A stretch of DNA of 64,000 nucleotides from Paramecium octaurelia (Eukaryota > Ciliophora > Oligohymenophorea > Peniculida > Parameciidae): the NCBI GenBank assembly GCA_905182995.1, contig CAJJDP010000066.1:62001-126000 (forward strand). The letters are read 5' to 3'. The notes beneath the pieces were generated by a model that had not been told where the DNA came from, made no database searches, and was given only the letters and a program-made list of their open reading frames with translations. The position numbers and the translations under genes are program-made. Below are positions 49,018 through 63,160 of this stretch, in pieces (position 1 is the stretch's first letter; every line of letters begins with the position of its first letter).

Positions 49018-50365
49018 ATGATCAGAACCAACTCAACCCAAAAAACAAAATAAGTTGTGCTTTCAAATGGATAAGTGTAATCGCTGAGTCCCTTTAATAG
49101 TGCAATAAGAATGAGCAATCATTATTAAGATGCTCCAAGCACGCCTTAGAGATAGATAGTTTCTCAGAATGCCTTGAGATTGATAGTTAATAATCATCAA
49201 GCAGAAGTGAGATAATCAAATGCATTTACACCGAATGGCAAACAATAATAAGCAGGCAAATGCTTTTAAGAAAATAGATCTGTTATAGTTCAAGATAATA
49301 CGCGAATGCAATAGTTAATGAACGAAAACATGTACTTATCCCAAGCACTAGAGCAAACAAAAAATGAATTAAAGTAGTATCAGCAATCTACTCATGAAAG
49401 TCAATAATTAGATTTCATAAAGGTTAAAATTGAGAGTCTAGAAAAAGTTATTGACGATTAAGCTTTGGAAATTGAATAATGGAAATAGAAATATCAAAAG
49501 ATTTGCACATAAGATCCCTAAGATTCGATGTTGTAGATGGAATCTTAAATCATGTTGGTAATTCAGGAAAATGAAAGATTGAACATTTTAGTAAAAAATA
49601 TTCAGGATTCTACAGATAAAAAGGATTAATTAATTTAATAATAGGATTAAGAAATTAAAAAGCTTAAAGAAAAAGTCAAAATATCAGATAAAACAATATA
49701 GAGTCAAAAAGAAGGTATATTCAAGTAATTATTATAATTAGAGATTAAACAATGGCATGAGAATTTTGCAGAATTTGAAAAGAATTCGAAGTAATAAGTG
49801 AGTCATGAATCTGAGTTATTGAAGAGCAAGATGAAAATATAAGAACTAGAGTTTTAGCTTCATAAGAAGAAGGTTAGTGATAATAATAATGGGTAAAAAT
49901 TGAGTTAAAGGAAAATTGAGGAAAATCCAGAATTAGAACTTAAATTAAGGTAATTACTAGAGGAAAATAACAAATTAACTCTGTTGATTGAAACTTTGCA
50001 ATCTGAAAATACAAAATTAAAATCTACAAAGCAGAGTAGATCGACTAGTTAATTTTAATCCAACAGTCAATTATCTTAGGGAATTCTCGAATAAATTAAA
50101 TAAGTACTTTGATATATAATTGGCTTAGGAATTATTTAATCAATAATTATTTAGTACTGAGGAATTTAAAAAATTGAAAGTAATTTATCAACAGAATGAA
50201 ACTTTAAGAAATTAGCTAGACAATGCTAATGAATAAATTTCAATTTTGAAAAAAACTCTGTAATATTACGAAGAAGAACAAAATGTACCTTCGGATTAGC
50301 TCTTTGAAGAATTTTTATAAAGCTAAAGTCATTGTCTAAATATGATATAACAATTATAATAATGA
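49018..50365 (+). CDS. Long coiled-coil protein
   Basis: 440 residues with one 25-nt intron (50104-50128). About 110 N-terminal residues are Ser/Asn/Gln-rich (MIRTNSTQKTKQVVLSNGQV). From there most of the chain is heptad-rich coiled coil: LEQTKNELKQYQQSTHESQQ, ENERLNILVKNIQDS and NNKLTLLIETLQSENTKLKS. This is typical of cytoskeletal, basal-body or trafficking scaffolds, but no specific family is recognised. Confidence 0.8.
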
Positions 50366-50451
50366 TTTGATTTAATTTTAACTCCATTATAATTATACAA
50401 TTTAAAAGGCAGAATTTGTGTATTATAATATAATTTATATAAACAATCCAT

Positions 50452-50799
50452 ATGAATTAAAAGGAAGAGAGAATACTTGAATATCTTGATAACTTAAAAT
50501 TGCAAATCACAGATCCTACTCAAAAGTAGTAGGATTTTTATGAATCGAAAAAGCACAAAATTCTTAATTTAGAACATAAGCACTGCGACAGCGATCCTTC
50601 CTCTCCTTTTTCACTTAGAGAGGCACAAAGCCCAATATCTCTATTTCATACACATAGTGTCAAATTATGTGATATTAATAATGATAATATAAATAGTGAC
50701 CATCATCACCATCATAATCAACAGATTCATCATGCTTCTCATTCATTCAAATTGCATCTGAACATACATGCCTTCACTGATAAGAAAGTAGAAATTTGA
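50452..50799 (+). CDS. Small His-rich protein
   Basis: 115 residues in one exon, starting MNQKEERILEYLDNLKLQIT. A stretch near residue 80 has six His in a row (SDHHHHHHNQQIHHASHS), with more His nearby, suggesting metal binding or a histidine-rich disordered linker. The first 25 residues are helical. It follows the coiled-coil gene by about 85 bp on the same strand. No family known. Confidence 0.6.
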
Positions 50800-51205
50800 T
50801 TTCGAAATCAAATGGAATTTAGCATTGAATAAATTATTTTGTATATATCTTAGATAATTCAATATCTTCTCTCGAATCCAAAAGATTTTCAATACCAAAG
50901 GAAGAAAGAGTTACTTAAAGTTACTTATTATTAAACTTAAACTAAAATAACAAACTTCATTTTAATTATACGCTTTATTAAAGTGAGAATTATTAACACA
51001 TTTAGTATATACAATCAAGATAATACATTAAATGATAGTGCAATAGATATATTGCCGACTCTCTATTTAAATATATTTATAGTAGTTATAAATGATACCC
51101 TATATTCTTAGATGGTATGATATTTATTTAAAAAAAGGTTATTTATAAATATAAAAATTAATAATTATTATAACCAATATATTTTAAGTAAAATTATTAA
51201 AATAT
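50800..51205. other. AT-rich intergenic stretch
   Basis: Nothing recognised. Confidence 0.5.
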
Positions 51206-51822
51206 ATGTGGGAATATGCAGTTGTTGGAACTTGCTTTTTGATACTAATCGTCATCAAATTTTATTTATTTAAAGTAGATGATGACTCTATTAATATAGG
51301 TTTCCTATGATAAGAAAATGAAATATTACAGTGATCCTGATGAAATGGCGATTGAATTTTCTTCAAATATGCAAAAATAGAATTCAATTGAGTAAATTAC
51401 ATAAACCCTAAATAATATTCACTTATTAGCTTAGAGGAATGTGTAAATTATAGTTGATTAATGTAATTGTATCGGCACAACAAATAGTTTAATTGGGTTA
51501 GACTGATAATACTTTGACAACAATCTCAGAGAGATTACGAAATACAACAATCATAATAGCACTTTTGAAACTTAAATTTCCAAAAGACAAGCAGTAAAAA
51601 CTCAAACTTCTAGGATAAACACTCTACGAAGTAAGTTTTATCTCTAATTAGAATTTTACTATCTTCAAGAAGTTGATCTAATGGTGTGAATAACACGAAG
51701 AAAAATAAAAAAATTAAAAAGGAAAGAAGCACACTTAATTGGATATTCATCTAATTAATACGATAAGAGCATATTCAGAGTATATTAACAATGAACTTGG
51801 AAGTTACTTTAAACCAAAATGA
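51206..51822 (+). CDS. Membrane-anchored unknown protein
   Basis: 188 residues after two introns (51275-51299, 51463-51487); a third, 51631-51651 (21 nt, in frame), is likely and would give 181. The N-terminus WEYAVVGTCFLILIVIKFYL is a single membrane anchor. The rest is helical and charged: SIEQITQTLNNIHLLAQRNV, then TLTTISERLRNTT and LDIHLINTIRAYSEYINNEL. The layout suggests a tail facing the cytosol from an organelle membrane. Family unknown. Confidence 0.65.
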
Positions 51823-51890
51823 GTGTTATAATGTAAATTTAAATAATCAAAAATTTATGTTTGTTTGCTTCTATCAAAATACTTTATGAT

Positions 51891-52984
51891 TCAAAGTTCT
51901 AAAGTCGACAACTTTCTTCTGTAAGTCATTGCTATCTAATTATTATTTATTTCTAAATGATCAAAATTATTTTACCCAAAATTGATATTGTTTTAATCAC
52001 TTCTTTTATGATTTGCATTATTGTTTATCAAAAGATTCTTGAGACAGGATATTGATTCTTCATTTCTTTTTGTGATTTATTCGAGTTGTTCTATTTTCTC
52101 TAATTGTTGAGAATCATACTAATTGTAAATAGAGATAGAATTACTTCTTATTACTATTTGTTATCATTTATGAACTCTTTTAATTGATTTTGAATATTTC
52201 TATTTGTTTCATCGAGATGATCCTGCCTTTACTTAATGGTGCTAATTTCTTGTTCAATTTTTTTCATTTTGAGTTCAAGATTTCTATAGGAATCACAAAC
52301 TTCAAAATTAGAGTTCTTTTAATCTTATCGAATAAGATTATTGAAGGTAGAAATGGGGCAGTTACTTTTAAGATAATCTTTCCCTGACATTTCATTTGGT
52401 GTAGAGTCATTCTGCTATTTTTGATTTGTGGGTTTATTACTGTAAGAAGGACCTCTTTTTCTGTCAGGAGTAACATTTTACTTAAGTGGTTATCCTTATT
52501 GCTATTGTAGATGGTTAGATCCTTATCTTTTCAAGAGTTCTTAGGTAAAACTCATCTAAGTTTGAGTTGAAGATTTTTTGTTTATGACTTCATTAATTGA
52601 AGTGAATGGTTTTTTTGATAGAGATTCTTTATTATTGGATCCAGACTTGACTATTTATTGGATTTAATTAATGAGAGCAGAACAAGAGGAGAGGTTTTTA
52701 CAATTTTCTTTGTCATATTATGGATTGGGTTTCAGATTGGATAAATTTAAATCTTTGATCATTTAGGTATGTTGTTTAGAGGATTCAGTTGTTTGTTCAA
52801 CTGATGATATGAGATCGTTCTATTCAGGAATTTGAAACAGAGTAGATCCTAGATTGATTCTTTTGGGATCAAGCTTCTATTGCTAATATTCGTCTTCTAC
52901 TAAACCAGCAATTCTAGCACATAATATTTGTTGGATATCATTATTAGATTAAGTTCTTCTATGAGTTGTATTATTATAGTTCAT
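51891..52984 (-). CDS. Unknown Ser/Asn/Gln-rich protein with C-terminal coiled coil
   Basis: 355 residues with one 26-nt intron (52119-52144). It starts MNYNNTTHRRTQSNNDIQQI, perhaps with an unseen upstream exon. Most is low-complexity and polar. From about residue 250 there is a coiled coil, LELKMKKIEQEISTIKQRQD, continued after the intron by QQLEKIEQLEQITKRNEESI. Function unknown. It converges with the gene at 51206, about 70 bp between stops. Confidence 0.65.
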
Positions 52985-53230
52985 TCAAATTTAAAATGTA
53001 TTAATCAAATCAATAATCATAAAATTTATTTCTTACCAATATTCATAGACGTTGAAAAAAAAGTATATTGTTAAAAATTATGAACCTTAAATTGATCCTA
53101 TGGTGACAATTATTTTATAATTATATTTTGGTTATATATCTCAAAAGATACTGTAATCGAACTCATGAATAGAATATCACAAAGATGATAAAACAAAGAG
53201 ATTTAAATTAATAAATATTTATGACTTATT

Positions 53231-53686
53231 TCAGATTGCTTGATGTTTTTGGCATATTTATATCTAATCCTCATGAGTTGTGCATATTTTTTAATTCTGT
53301 TTTTTTCCATTTTAACATTTTTTGCAATGACATTAATCCCCACATGATCTTCCTTTGATAAAACATTCGCAATAGTTGAGTTTGCATTTACTTTTTTTGC
53401 AACAACACCCTTAGCCCTTATCACCTGAAAATTTTAACTTAGATTCATCCTTATACTTATGAATAATCTTAACAATAGCCTTATTTCTTTCAAAATTATC
53501 GGTTAAACTATTTTTACAACCACTACAACTACATTATTCCCCACAACATTTGCCTTCATGAAAACATTAGCAATATAATTTTAGACATTTCGTTTTTTGA
53601 CATTAACATCCTTCTTTAGTCTCCTCACTATTTATTGCATATGAATGTTACTATGGAGGCACAACAAACATGACTTTTCTTTTCAT
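53231..53686 (-). CDS. Tesmin/LIN54-type CXC (CRC domain) protein
   Basis: CRC domains bind DNA (the CHR element TTYGAA in animals) through two Cys-rich CXC motifs. This 151-residue protein has both and little else. CXC1, residues ~29-55, contains GCQCQKTKCLKLYCQCF then CCGEQCSCSGCKN. CXC2, residues ~94-122, contains GCCCKKSKCKLNYCECF then SCGDQCHCKKCQNGK. The linker of about 40 residues starts with a run like the conserved RNPxAF linker (ERNKAI). Family members such as LIN54 and tesmin are several hundred residues, so this is a minimal form. No intron. Likely a nuclear regulator. Confidence 0.88.
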
Positions 53687-53743
53687 TATGTATGTGATTA
53701 GATATAAATTACCAAAAAGTTGATTATTTTATTTAAAAATAAA

Positions 53744-54361
53744 ATGAAAAGGTATGTACCGGTGTAAAGTGCAGATGAAGATTCTATTAGATAGCCTTAA
53801 GCTGTCAAGCAGTTAGATATCTATGATAAAATCGAGTAATGGGGAGAGTGGCTATGGGTTAAAGCCTAAGCTGTGATGTGGATTTCAGCAGCCACTGGAA
53901 TAGTTTATTATTCAAACTTTTTTAAATAATTGTTTCACAATCAAAATATCAATGAGTAATCAACAACAATCAAATTAGATTATTTCTCACATTTGCATTA
54001 TTATTTATTGGCATGAGCATAAGTTTATCATTATATGTTGCATTTTATTTGCCTTTCATAAAAGGTGTGACTGAGGATATCGAAACCTATAATCCAAAAG
54101 CTATACAATTAGGTGCCTTTGCTGGATTTATGAGCTTCATAACGTATATAGATGTTGCTTATGCTTATTAGTCTAACAATCGCTATATGGCCTGTGTTCG
54201 GATGGTGGAGTTTCCCTATGTTATTTGCAATGTTATTGGGCTTCATTAACACAGGACACTTCTTGCCAAATCATTAGCTAAGTGGTGTCCTTTTTGGAGC
54301 AATTTTTATTGGAGCCTTCTTCTCACATTATTATATTGATCATGATGGTTATATGCATTGA
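53744..54361 (+). CDS. TMEM128-like four-helix membrane protein
   Basis: 188 residues after two introns (53956-53978, 54144-54171). A polar N-terminus precedes QAVMWISAATGIVYYSNFFK, then LFLTFALLFIGMSISLSLYV, GAFAGFMSFITLTIAIWPVF and FPMLFAMLLGFINTGHFL, plus a short tail with one more hydrophobic run. The first helix with YY-xx-FF and the third with AIWPVF resemble human TMEM128 (YYVDFFKTL; ALWHVWSFF). TMEM128 is a small ER membrane protein of unknown role. Moderate confidence in the family. Confidence 0.65.
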
Positions 54362-54387
54362 GTATAATTTTAAATATATAATCAAAA

Positions 54388-56001
54388 TCACATTAGTGTA
54401 CTTTGATAAGTTTTAATTAGTTGTTGGACAAATGAAATTTATTTATCTGTTATTTCATCATCATTTTATAGATTGTTTTCCAAAAAAGATTGAAATTTCA
54501 ATATTTTTTATACTCTTCTCCTTTATTACCATCTTTTAACAGGATATTTGAATTACTCTATCTATAAACAAAGTAGTGATTTATTGGGATTAATAGATCT
54601 ATTGATTAATTGATTAAACGAAATCTATAGTTTTTCTATTAATGTATTTGAATTCGATCTTTTAAACAATAGCAATTTGGGTTTGTTTTATAATTTATGT
54701 TACATGTAAAAGGTTTCCTTGAATACATATTAAGATGTTTAATTTATAATTTTTATAATTGGGTTAAAGAGTATGATTATGATGATGCTTGTAATGAGAG
54801 CAGAGGATAACATATATCCGAAAGAACCAAGTATTGTTCCTAAAAATATGGACGATATCCCACTTTCAAAGTTATCAAACATCTACTAAAGCAATTTCTA
54901 ATATTATGATAATTTACACTAACTAAATTTAAATCATAAATTAATTTACATTATTAAAACCAAGCCTTCATTATCCATTATTTTAGTGTCGATTAGTTCC
55001 TCTTCAGTAGAATTGTGTACTTTCCGGCACAAATAGCCAAAATCTTTCCATCTCTTTGAATCGCAATCACTTTTGGTTTATCTTTTATTGGCTTAATTTA
55101 TTATTTATTAATAATCTTAATAATCTAATTGGGTTAATTTATAATCATATATGTAAGAAGTTTCTGAGATGTTTAATTAACTGAGAAGAATTCTCCCATC
55201 GGGATTAATTATTGTAAAACTTATTCCCTCATCATAATATTTAAATTAACTAAAATTGACATGAGATGCTATAACTCCATCCAATGATCCATCAATGTCC
55301 AGTAAACTTGCTGTCTAAGCAATCATCAGTACTTTCCATGTCCAATGAATATGAGGCTCACAAAAATAAGTTTGAGTTTTATTATTTTTGGACACTTATT
55401 CCAAATGGTTAGTGTACCAAATTCTTTTTTAAGGATTGTAATCTTGGCCCAGATAAAAACCTGGCCAAGCTGCAAAGAAATGTACATCATTTGTTGATGC
55501 AAATATGATATCAAAGTCTTCATCTATCATTTAGACAGTTTCAGTTAAGACGCTGCAAAGATCTTTAAGTTTTTTGTACATCTCGTCATTTTCATTATTA
55601 CCATATGTTAAATAACAAAATGATGTGCTATAGGCATACTTATCTTAGTGAATTAAATCATTTAAACATGGATAAGGTTTTGAAATATTAGGTTATTATA
55701 ATTACTGGGATAGTTGATATAATTTATTTACTCTTTATATTTGGTTTTAACTTCTAAATAAGGTTTATTGAACTCTTTGAATTTGATGATACATGATGAT
55801 TTTCGTCCATTTCCCAAATTAATTTTAGAAGGCTTGTTGTGATGATAACATTTAAGTGTCTGAGATATAAAAAAGAATCAACAATGTGGATAGAATAATC
55901 AATATGATCGCTATTATTGTAATGATGAATTGGACCATGCATACTTGTGTACGTAGTTACCAATTCCTCCAAAACCTGGACTTTTTAGTATTAAAAATCA
56001 T
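54388..56001 (-). CDS. Cache-domain receptor-like membrane protein
   Basis: 517 residues using introns 55193-55220 (28 nt, GTT to GAG) and 54886-54917 (32 nt). An 18-nt in-frame intron is also likely near 55312-55329. A short basic N-tail (MIFNTKKSRFWRNWQLRTQV) leads to the signal anchor FIITIIAIILIILSTLLILF. The outer part has a Cache-type ligand fold: DIIFASTNDVHFFAAWPGFY, then PQKRIWYTNHLEQ and SLLDIDGSLDGVIASHVNF. A second membrane segment, SSIFLGTILGSFGYMLSSAL, is followed by a ~115-residue basic tail without an enzyme domain. The 28-nt intron has unusual ends but is needed for the frame. Confidence 0.65.
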
Positions 56002-56217
56002 TATTTTTATTATGTTATCATTAAATCATAATTAAAACAATTGATATTCTTATTATTTGATTTATTAGTATATAATAATAAATATAAAAATGAATAACAA
56101 GTGATTTTTTATAAGTAACACCATTTAGGCAATTTATAATATTATTGTGATTACACTCATGAAAATATGAATAATTTTCTATATATTTATAATAAGGGAA
56201 GTTGGATACAATTTAAC

Positions 56218-58333
<2,116 letters not shown>

Positions 58334-58587
58334 TTTTAAAATAATTTAGGCTGATTAATTATTATAATGAGTCATCATTTTATAATCAGTTTTTTATATA
58401 GCATATCAATTAATTATATTACTCAGTAGAAATCAGCATCAATAATTAATTTTAAATTTCCTCATCTTTTCATCTCTCTTGTTTATCTTGAGTAATTATT
58501 AATAGAATTACAATAGGCTAATTAACCAATAAATTCATTGATTATCTATTGCTCAAATAGATATATATTAAAAATATATTATTATGA

Positions 58588-58837
58588 ATGGTATATTTAT
58601 AGGAAAAGAACAATTTTGATAACTTGAAATAATTTTAGTAAAGGATCAAATTAATAAGATTAAAGAAATATAATAAAAAGAGTATTTCACTTGAACAAAA
58701 AAATCAAGAATTACAATTTTAAACTGATTATTACCCACTAGTCAAAATAAAAATATAAAACAGTAAAATTCTTAATAAATAAATTAAAAGGTTTAGGAGA
58801 ATTGGATAAATTTATAGAAAACAATAATGGAATATGA
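58588..58837 (+). CDS. Tiny unknown protein
   Basis: 73 residues after a canonical 28-nt intron (58763-58790, GTA to AAG). The frame reads MVYLQEKNNFDNLKQFQQRI and, after the splice, LGELDKFIENNNGI to TGA. The intron is what gives a sensible end: unspliced, the frame would run into the SMC4 gene. Its stop lies only 16 bp from the convergent SMC4 stop. Confidence 0.5.
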
Positions 58838-58853
58838 ATATTCTAAAAAGCAT

Positions 58854-61800
58854 TCATCTATTTTAATTAACGTTTTCATTGTTTTCAGCAGAAGAATTTA
58901 TTTTCATCTGCACTAATTCTGGCTAAATCTAAACCGTTTTAGTTGTGTCAAATGTCTTATAGATACCAATCTTTAGAATTAATATAAAATATATACCAAT
59001 TTATTAGCTAATTCAAACATATTGTTACGCAAACTGATCACAATAAATTAAGCATTTTTTGTTCTCTCTTTGATGAAGTTTGCAACGATTGAGACATTCT
59101 TATAATCCAATGCTGCATCCACTTCATCGAAGAAGTACAAAGGAGTAGGTTTATAATAATGCAATGCAAATATTAATGATAATGAAGAGAGTGTCTTTTC
59201 TCCTCCAGATAACTTAGACATTTGTTTCCAAGACTTATTCTTAGGTCTGACACTGAAACTAATTCCTTCACTAAAAGGATCCATTGTGTCTACTAGTTCT
59301 AATTCGGCATCTCCTCCATTTGTCAATGTTTGATATGTCTCTCTCAATTTTGATCCAATGACATTGAATCCATGCATAAATAGATCATATCTCTCTTTTT
59401 TTAATTGATCAATCTTTTATTTCTATTATTGTAGTTGTTGTTTAGTCTAATCGAAGTCACTCTTTTTAGCCTTGTATTCCAAATACTTGATCTTAAATTC
59501 TTGGATATCTTTGATGTTAGCATCTTTAGTGATCTCTCTAATTTAAGCTTGGATATGTGCATGAACTCTTCCAATTTCTTTCTCAATTGGGCAGAATTAA
59601 ATGGTTTATTCTTCTGTAAGTTCTTATGTTACTGCTATTTCTAGAATTGCCTTTAAGTCGATAGCCAACGTTGCTCCTCTCTTTCGACCATCGTCAAATG
59701 ATTCATCGCCTTAGTCAATAAACTACAATAGAAATAAATAATACGCTGATATTTAACATAGATTAATTCTAATTTGCAGTGGTCAAAGGGAATTACTATT
59801 AATGTTATTAATCCTATAGTTTCCAATTAGCAATCTCTTCTAGTTCATTCAAGAATTCATAATCATTTTACATTTCTTTATAGTTCAATCTAATTTATTC
59901 TAATTTTGTTAATCCTTCACTAAATTCTTCTTAGGCTTTCTTTAATAGTGACTAACATTCCTCCTTTTCCTATTTTAATTTATTAGTCTTCTCTTTCAAC
60001 CTGGAAATCAATTCATCAAATTCTTTATCCTTAGCTTGAGTCTCCTTATATTCTTTTTCTGCATTTTCTTCAGCCTCCTTTGCAATTTTATATAAGGCAA
60101 TAGTATCGATCATTTAGACTTCAGCTTTTTTAAATTCTTAGTTCATTTATTCAATTTTCGATTGTATTTTTTGTAAGTCATCCTTAATCTTAACTTCATC
60201 CTTATCCAACGTCTTTTATTTTTTATCAAGAACAACTAATCGTGTTTACATCTTTTTGAATTCTGCATCATCCTTATCAAATTTGGTTGTTAATTATTGC
60301 AATTTCTCCTTGTTTTACTTTAATTCCTTATTTTCAGATTCAGTAATCTCCTATTCAATCTATTCCAATTATTTCTTTTCCTTAGATATCTTTTTATCAA
60401 TACTATCGATATTGGCTTAATGACTTAGAATTTACTTCTCGTATTCCTTTCTTTGCTTTTCAATGTCAGCCTTTTCCTATTCCAAATTCTTGACTTTCTC
60501 CAACTTCTATTACAAATCCAATTTCAAATCCTACTAATTCTTCAAGTCCTAAGTTGCAGATATTAACTTCTCTTAAATGATTTTACCATCCTTAATTAAA
60601 GTTTGCAATTCATGATCAACCTTAATTAATTACTATTCAATTTATTATCTATTTTATTAATATTATTTTAGCATAGCTTCCAATTAATTCTAATTGTTTT
60701 TATTTGCATTCAGATCTTACTTTGAATTATTGCCACTCAAAGCTCCTCTCCTTTATTGTCCACCACCACTCATCACACCATTGGCTTCAATTAACTTTCC
60801 ATCTAGAGTCACAAATCTGTTTGGATTCTTCTATTCGAACTTCAACTTTCTTGCTAAGTCTATGTTATCACACACTAGAGTTTAACCCACAATTTTAAAG
60901 ATGACACCCTAATACTCCTATTTCTTAACTTGAATCAAATCAAATAGTCTTTCAGTGTGATTAGGATTCTGTCCTCTCTTTTACATCATGTCTTGAGTTA
61001 TCATTTTATTTACAACATCCAAAGACACAAAAGTATATCTTCCAATCCTATTTGATTTTAAGAAATTCACACATGCTTCAGCAGATTACTAATTCTCCAC
61101 CAAAATTGAGTCAAATCCTTTTCCACAGGCTGTAGAGATGGCAATGTCATATTTGGGATCAATGTATGCTAAATCTCCAATCCTACCAATCACTCCTTTT
61201 AATTGACCTTGTTATGCAGCTGCCATAATTGCTCTAATAGTTGCATTCTGTTCATTGTATTAATTCTATTGAATTGAGAATCCATCTATCTACTATTGAA
61301 CCTCTTATAATTAGTCTTCATTCTATTTTAATTCTTTTTTCAATTGATTCTATTTCTCAACTTGCAATTTCTCTCTGTTCTTTATCTCATCAATTGTTTA
61401 ATTTAGAGTTTTAACTATCTCCTAAAGTTACCCAATATTATTGTTGCATTCACTTATGCTATTTTGAATTCCCTTACCTCCATCAGTGTCAGGTAATTTT
61501 AATTAATTCAATTTGTTTTTAGTGATTTCTTGATCTTTAGCATATTGATTTCTCTACAATTGAGGTTCAGATATTATGCTCTACAAACTTGATTTCTTCT
61601 CCACTAATTTTCTTACTTCCTATTAATGTTGTTAATTCATTTTCTAAACAACCTCTTCCAACTCCTCCTTTTCTTATCTCAAAGTCTTAATAGACTTTTC
61701 ATATGCTGGTATCTCTTTTTTCAAATCTTCAACTTCATCAATGCATTTATTCCTCTCCTAAATGAGTTCATCTAACTTCTTTTAAAACCTGTTTTGCTAT

Positions 61801-62789
61801 GAAGTCAGATTGTTTACTTCATCTCTATTCTGAGTGTCTTTAGCTTACAATTCTTCAATTTAAACTTTGATTGATTGTCTCTTTTATTTGGCCTTTTGAA
61901 ATTTATCAGATGCTGTTTTCATTAGTTTCACTGTATCAGAATGATCTTTCATTTTCTCCTTAGATTCTAAGGCTGTAATTTTTAGATTCTCGTCAATCTG
62001 AGTGAGATTCTCTTTGCATTTAGTAATTTAAGTTTACACTTTGTAATTGGCAATTTATTATTATACATTTTACAATTAGGAATTCTTTATTTCATTTCTC
62101 ACTAATTCTACAGCCTTGTCTTTCCCTGGTTCCAATTTTTCAAGATCCATCTCAACCACTCTCATCATTTCACCCTTCTCTCTTCTCTACACATCCAATT
62201 ACAAATATTCCTCAGTCATCTTGTCGATCTATTCCTAGTATTGATTACTTCCTATGATGTCTTCCAAATATTCAAGCAATCCTGGCTTCTCTGGATCACC
62301 TGATTTTGGTTTCATCAATGAAATTTATTCAACCTCTCCCTATAAAATCAGAAATCTATTGTTCGTAAGATCTATTCCCTTTGATTTTAATAAAGTGGTG
62401 ACTTCTTCTAAAGTAGCGTGTTTATTATTTATATCGTAATTCGATTGTCCAGTATGGTGAACTGTACGCTTTACACTGAAATAGTTTCTATTATTCCCGC
62501 TTTATTCGATAAATTAAACTTCAACAGAGGCTTTCTTCACATCTCGATGCTCAGCCGAATTATGTATCAATTAATGAATTTTCTACAGACGCATCCATGA
62601 AGCCTTTTTACCAAAGACAAAGAGCAATGATTCAATAAGGTTTGACTTTCCTGATCCATTTGGCCCTACAATGCTCGTGAATTAATGATGAAATGGACCG
62701 ATCTCTAAATGTCCATAATAACTTTTAAAATTATCCAATATTATTCTGTTAATGATCAACTATGATGGCTCTTCACTTTCAGTCTGCAT
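58854..62789 (-). CDS. SMC4: Condensin subunit SMC4
   Basis: An ATPase core of condensin, which compacts chromosomes. Two introns found (59723-59744, 58971-58996) give 1295 residues, the normal SMC4 length. The N-terminal head has IILDNFKSYYGHLEIGPFHH, Walker A GPNGSGKSN near residue 42, then FGKKASWMRLQKIHQLIHNS and LQGEVEQISLMKPKSGD, typical of SMC4. Coiled coils flank a hinge at about 520-590 (GVIGRIGDLAYIDPKYDIAI). The C-terminal head has the signature LSGGEKTLSSLSLIFALHYY near 1184 and Walker B LYFFDEVDAALD near 1215. Ciliates often have macro- and micronuclear condensin variants; which one this is cannot be told. Confidence 0.95.
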
Positions 62790-63160
62790 TTTATGTAAAT
62801 ATATTTAATATTTTTAAATTAACTTTTGGAGCTAAAATTTGAATAACTTTGTGTTATTCCCAACATAAAAGTTTTCCCATTTTAGCATACACACATACAA
62901 CCTTAATCAGTTTTATTGGACACTGATACATCTACACACCTCAAATTCGAAAATTTTAGATCTTCATTCGAAATAAGTTCATAATTTAAAAAAACCTTAT
63001 ATTATATAAATAATTCCATTTTCAAACAAGTTAAAATTTTACTTAATATTTTTTCTGCAAAATACTAGTTAATTCTTTCGATGTACAGTTTCTCTTCTCA
63101 GTCACACATGTTAATTGGTTATAGATCCCAAAAATGCAAGGTCTAAATTATGCTACAATT
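62790..63160. other. Intergenic stretch upstream of SMC4
   Basis: AT-rich; presumably holds the SMC4 promoter. No gene recognised. Confidence 0.5.

Noticed and set aside
48659-49020. A 120-codon + strand frame starting MRYITVKLLVFTV
   Set aside because: Its composition is that of an antisense shadow, and its 3' end overlaps the start of the next gene; the minus-strand reading is more protein-like.
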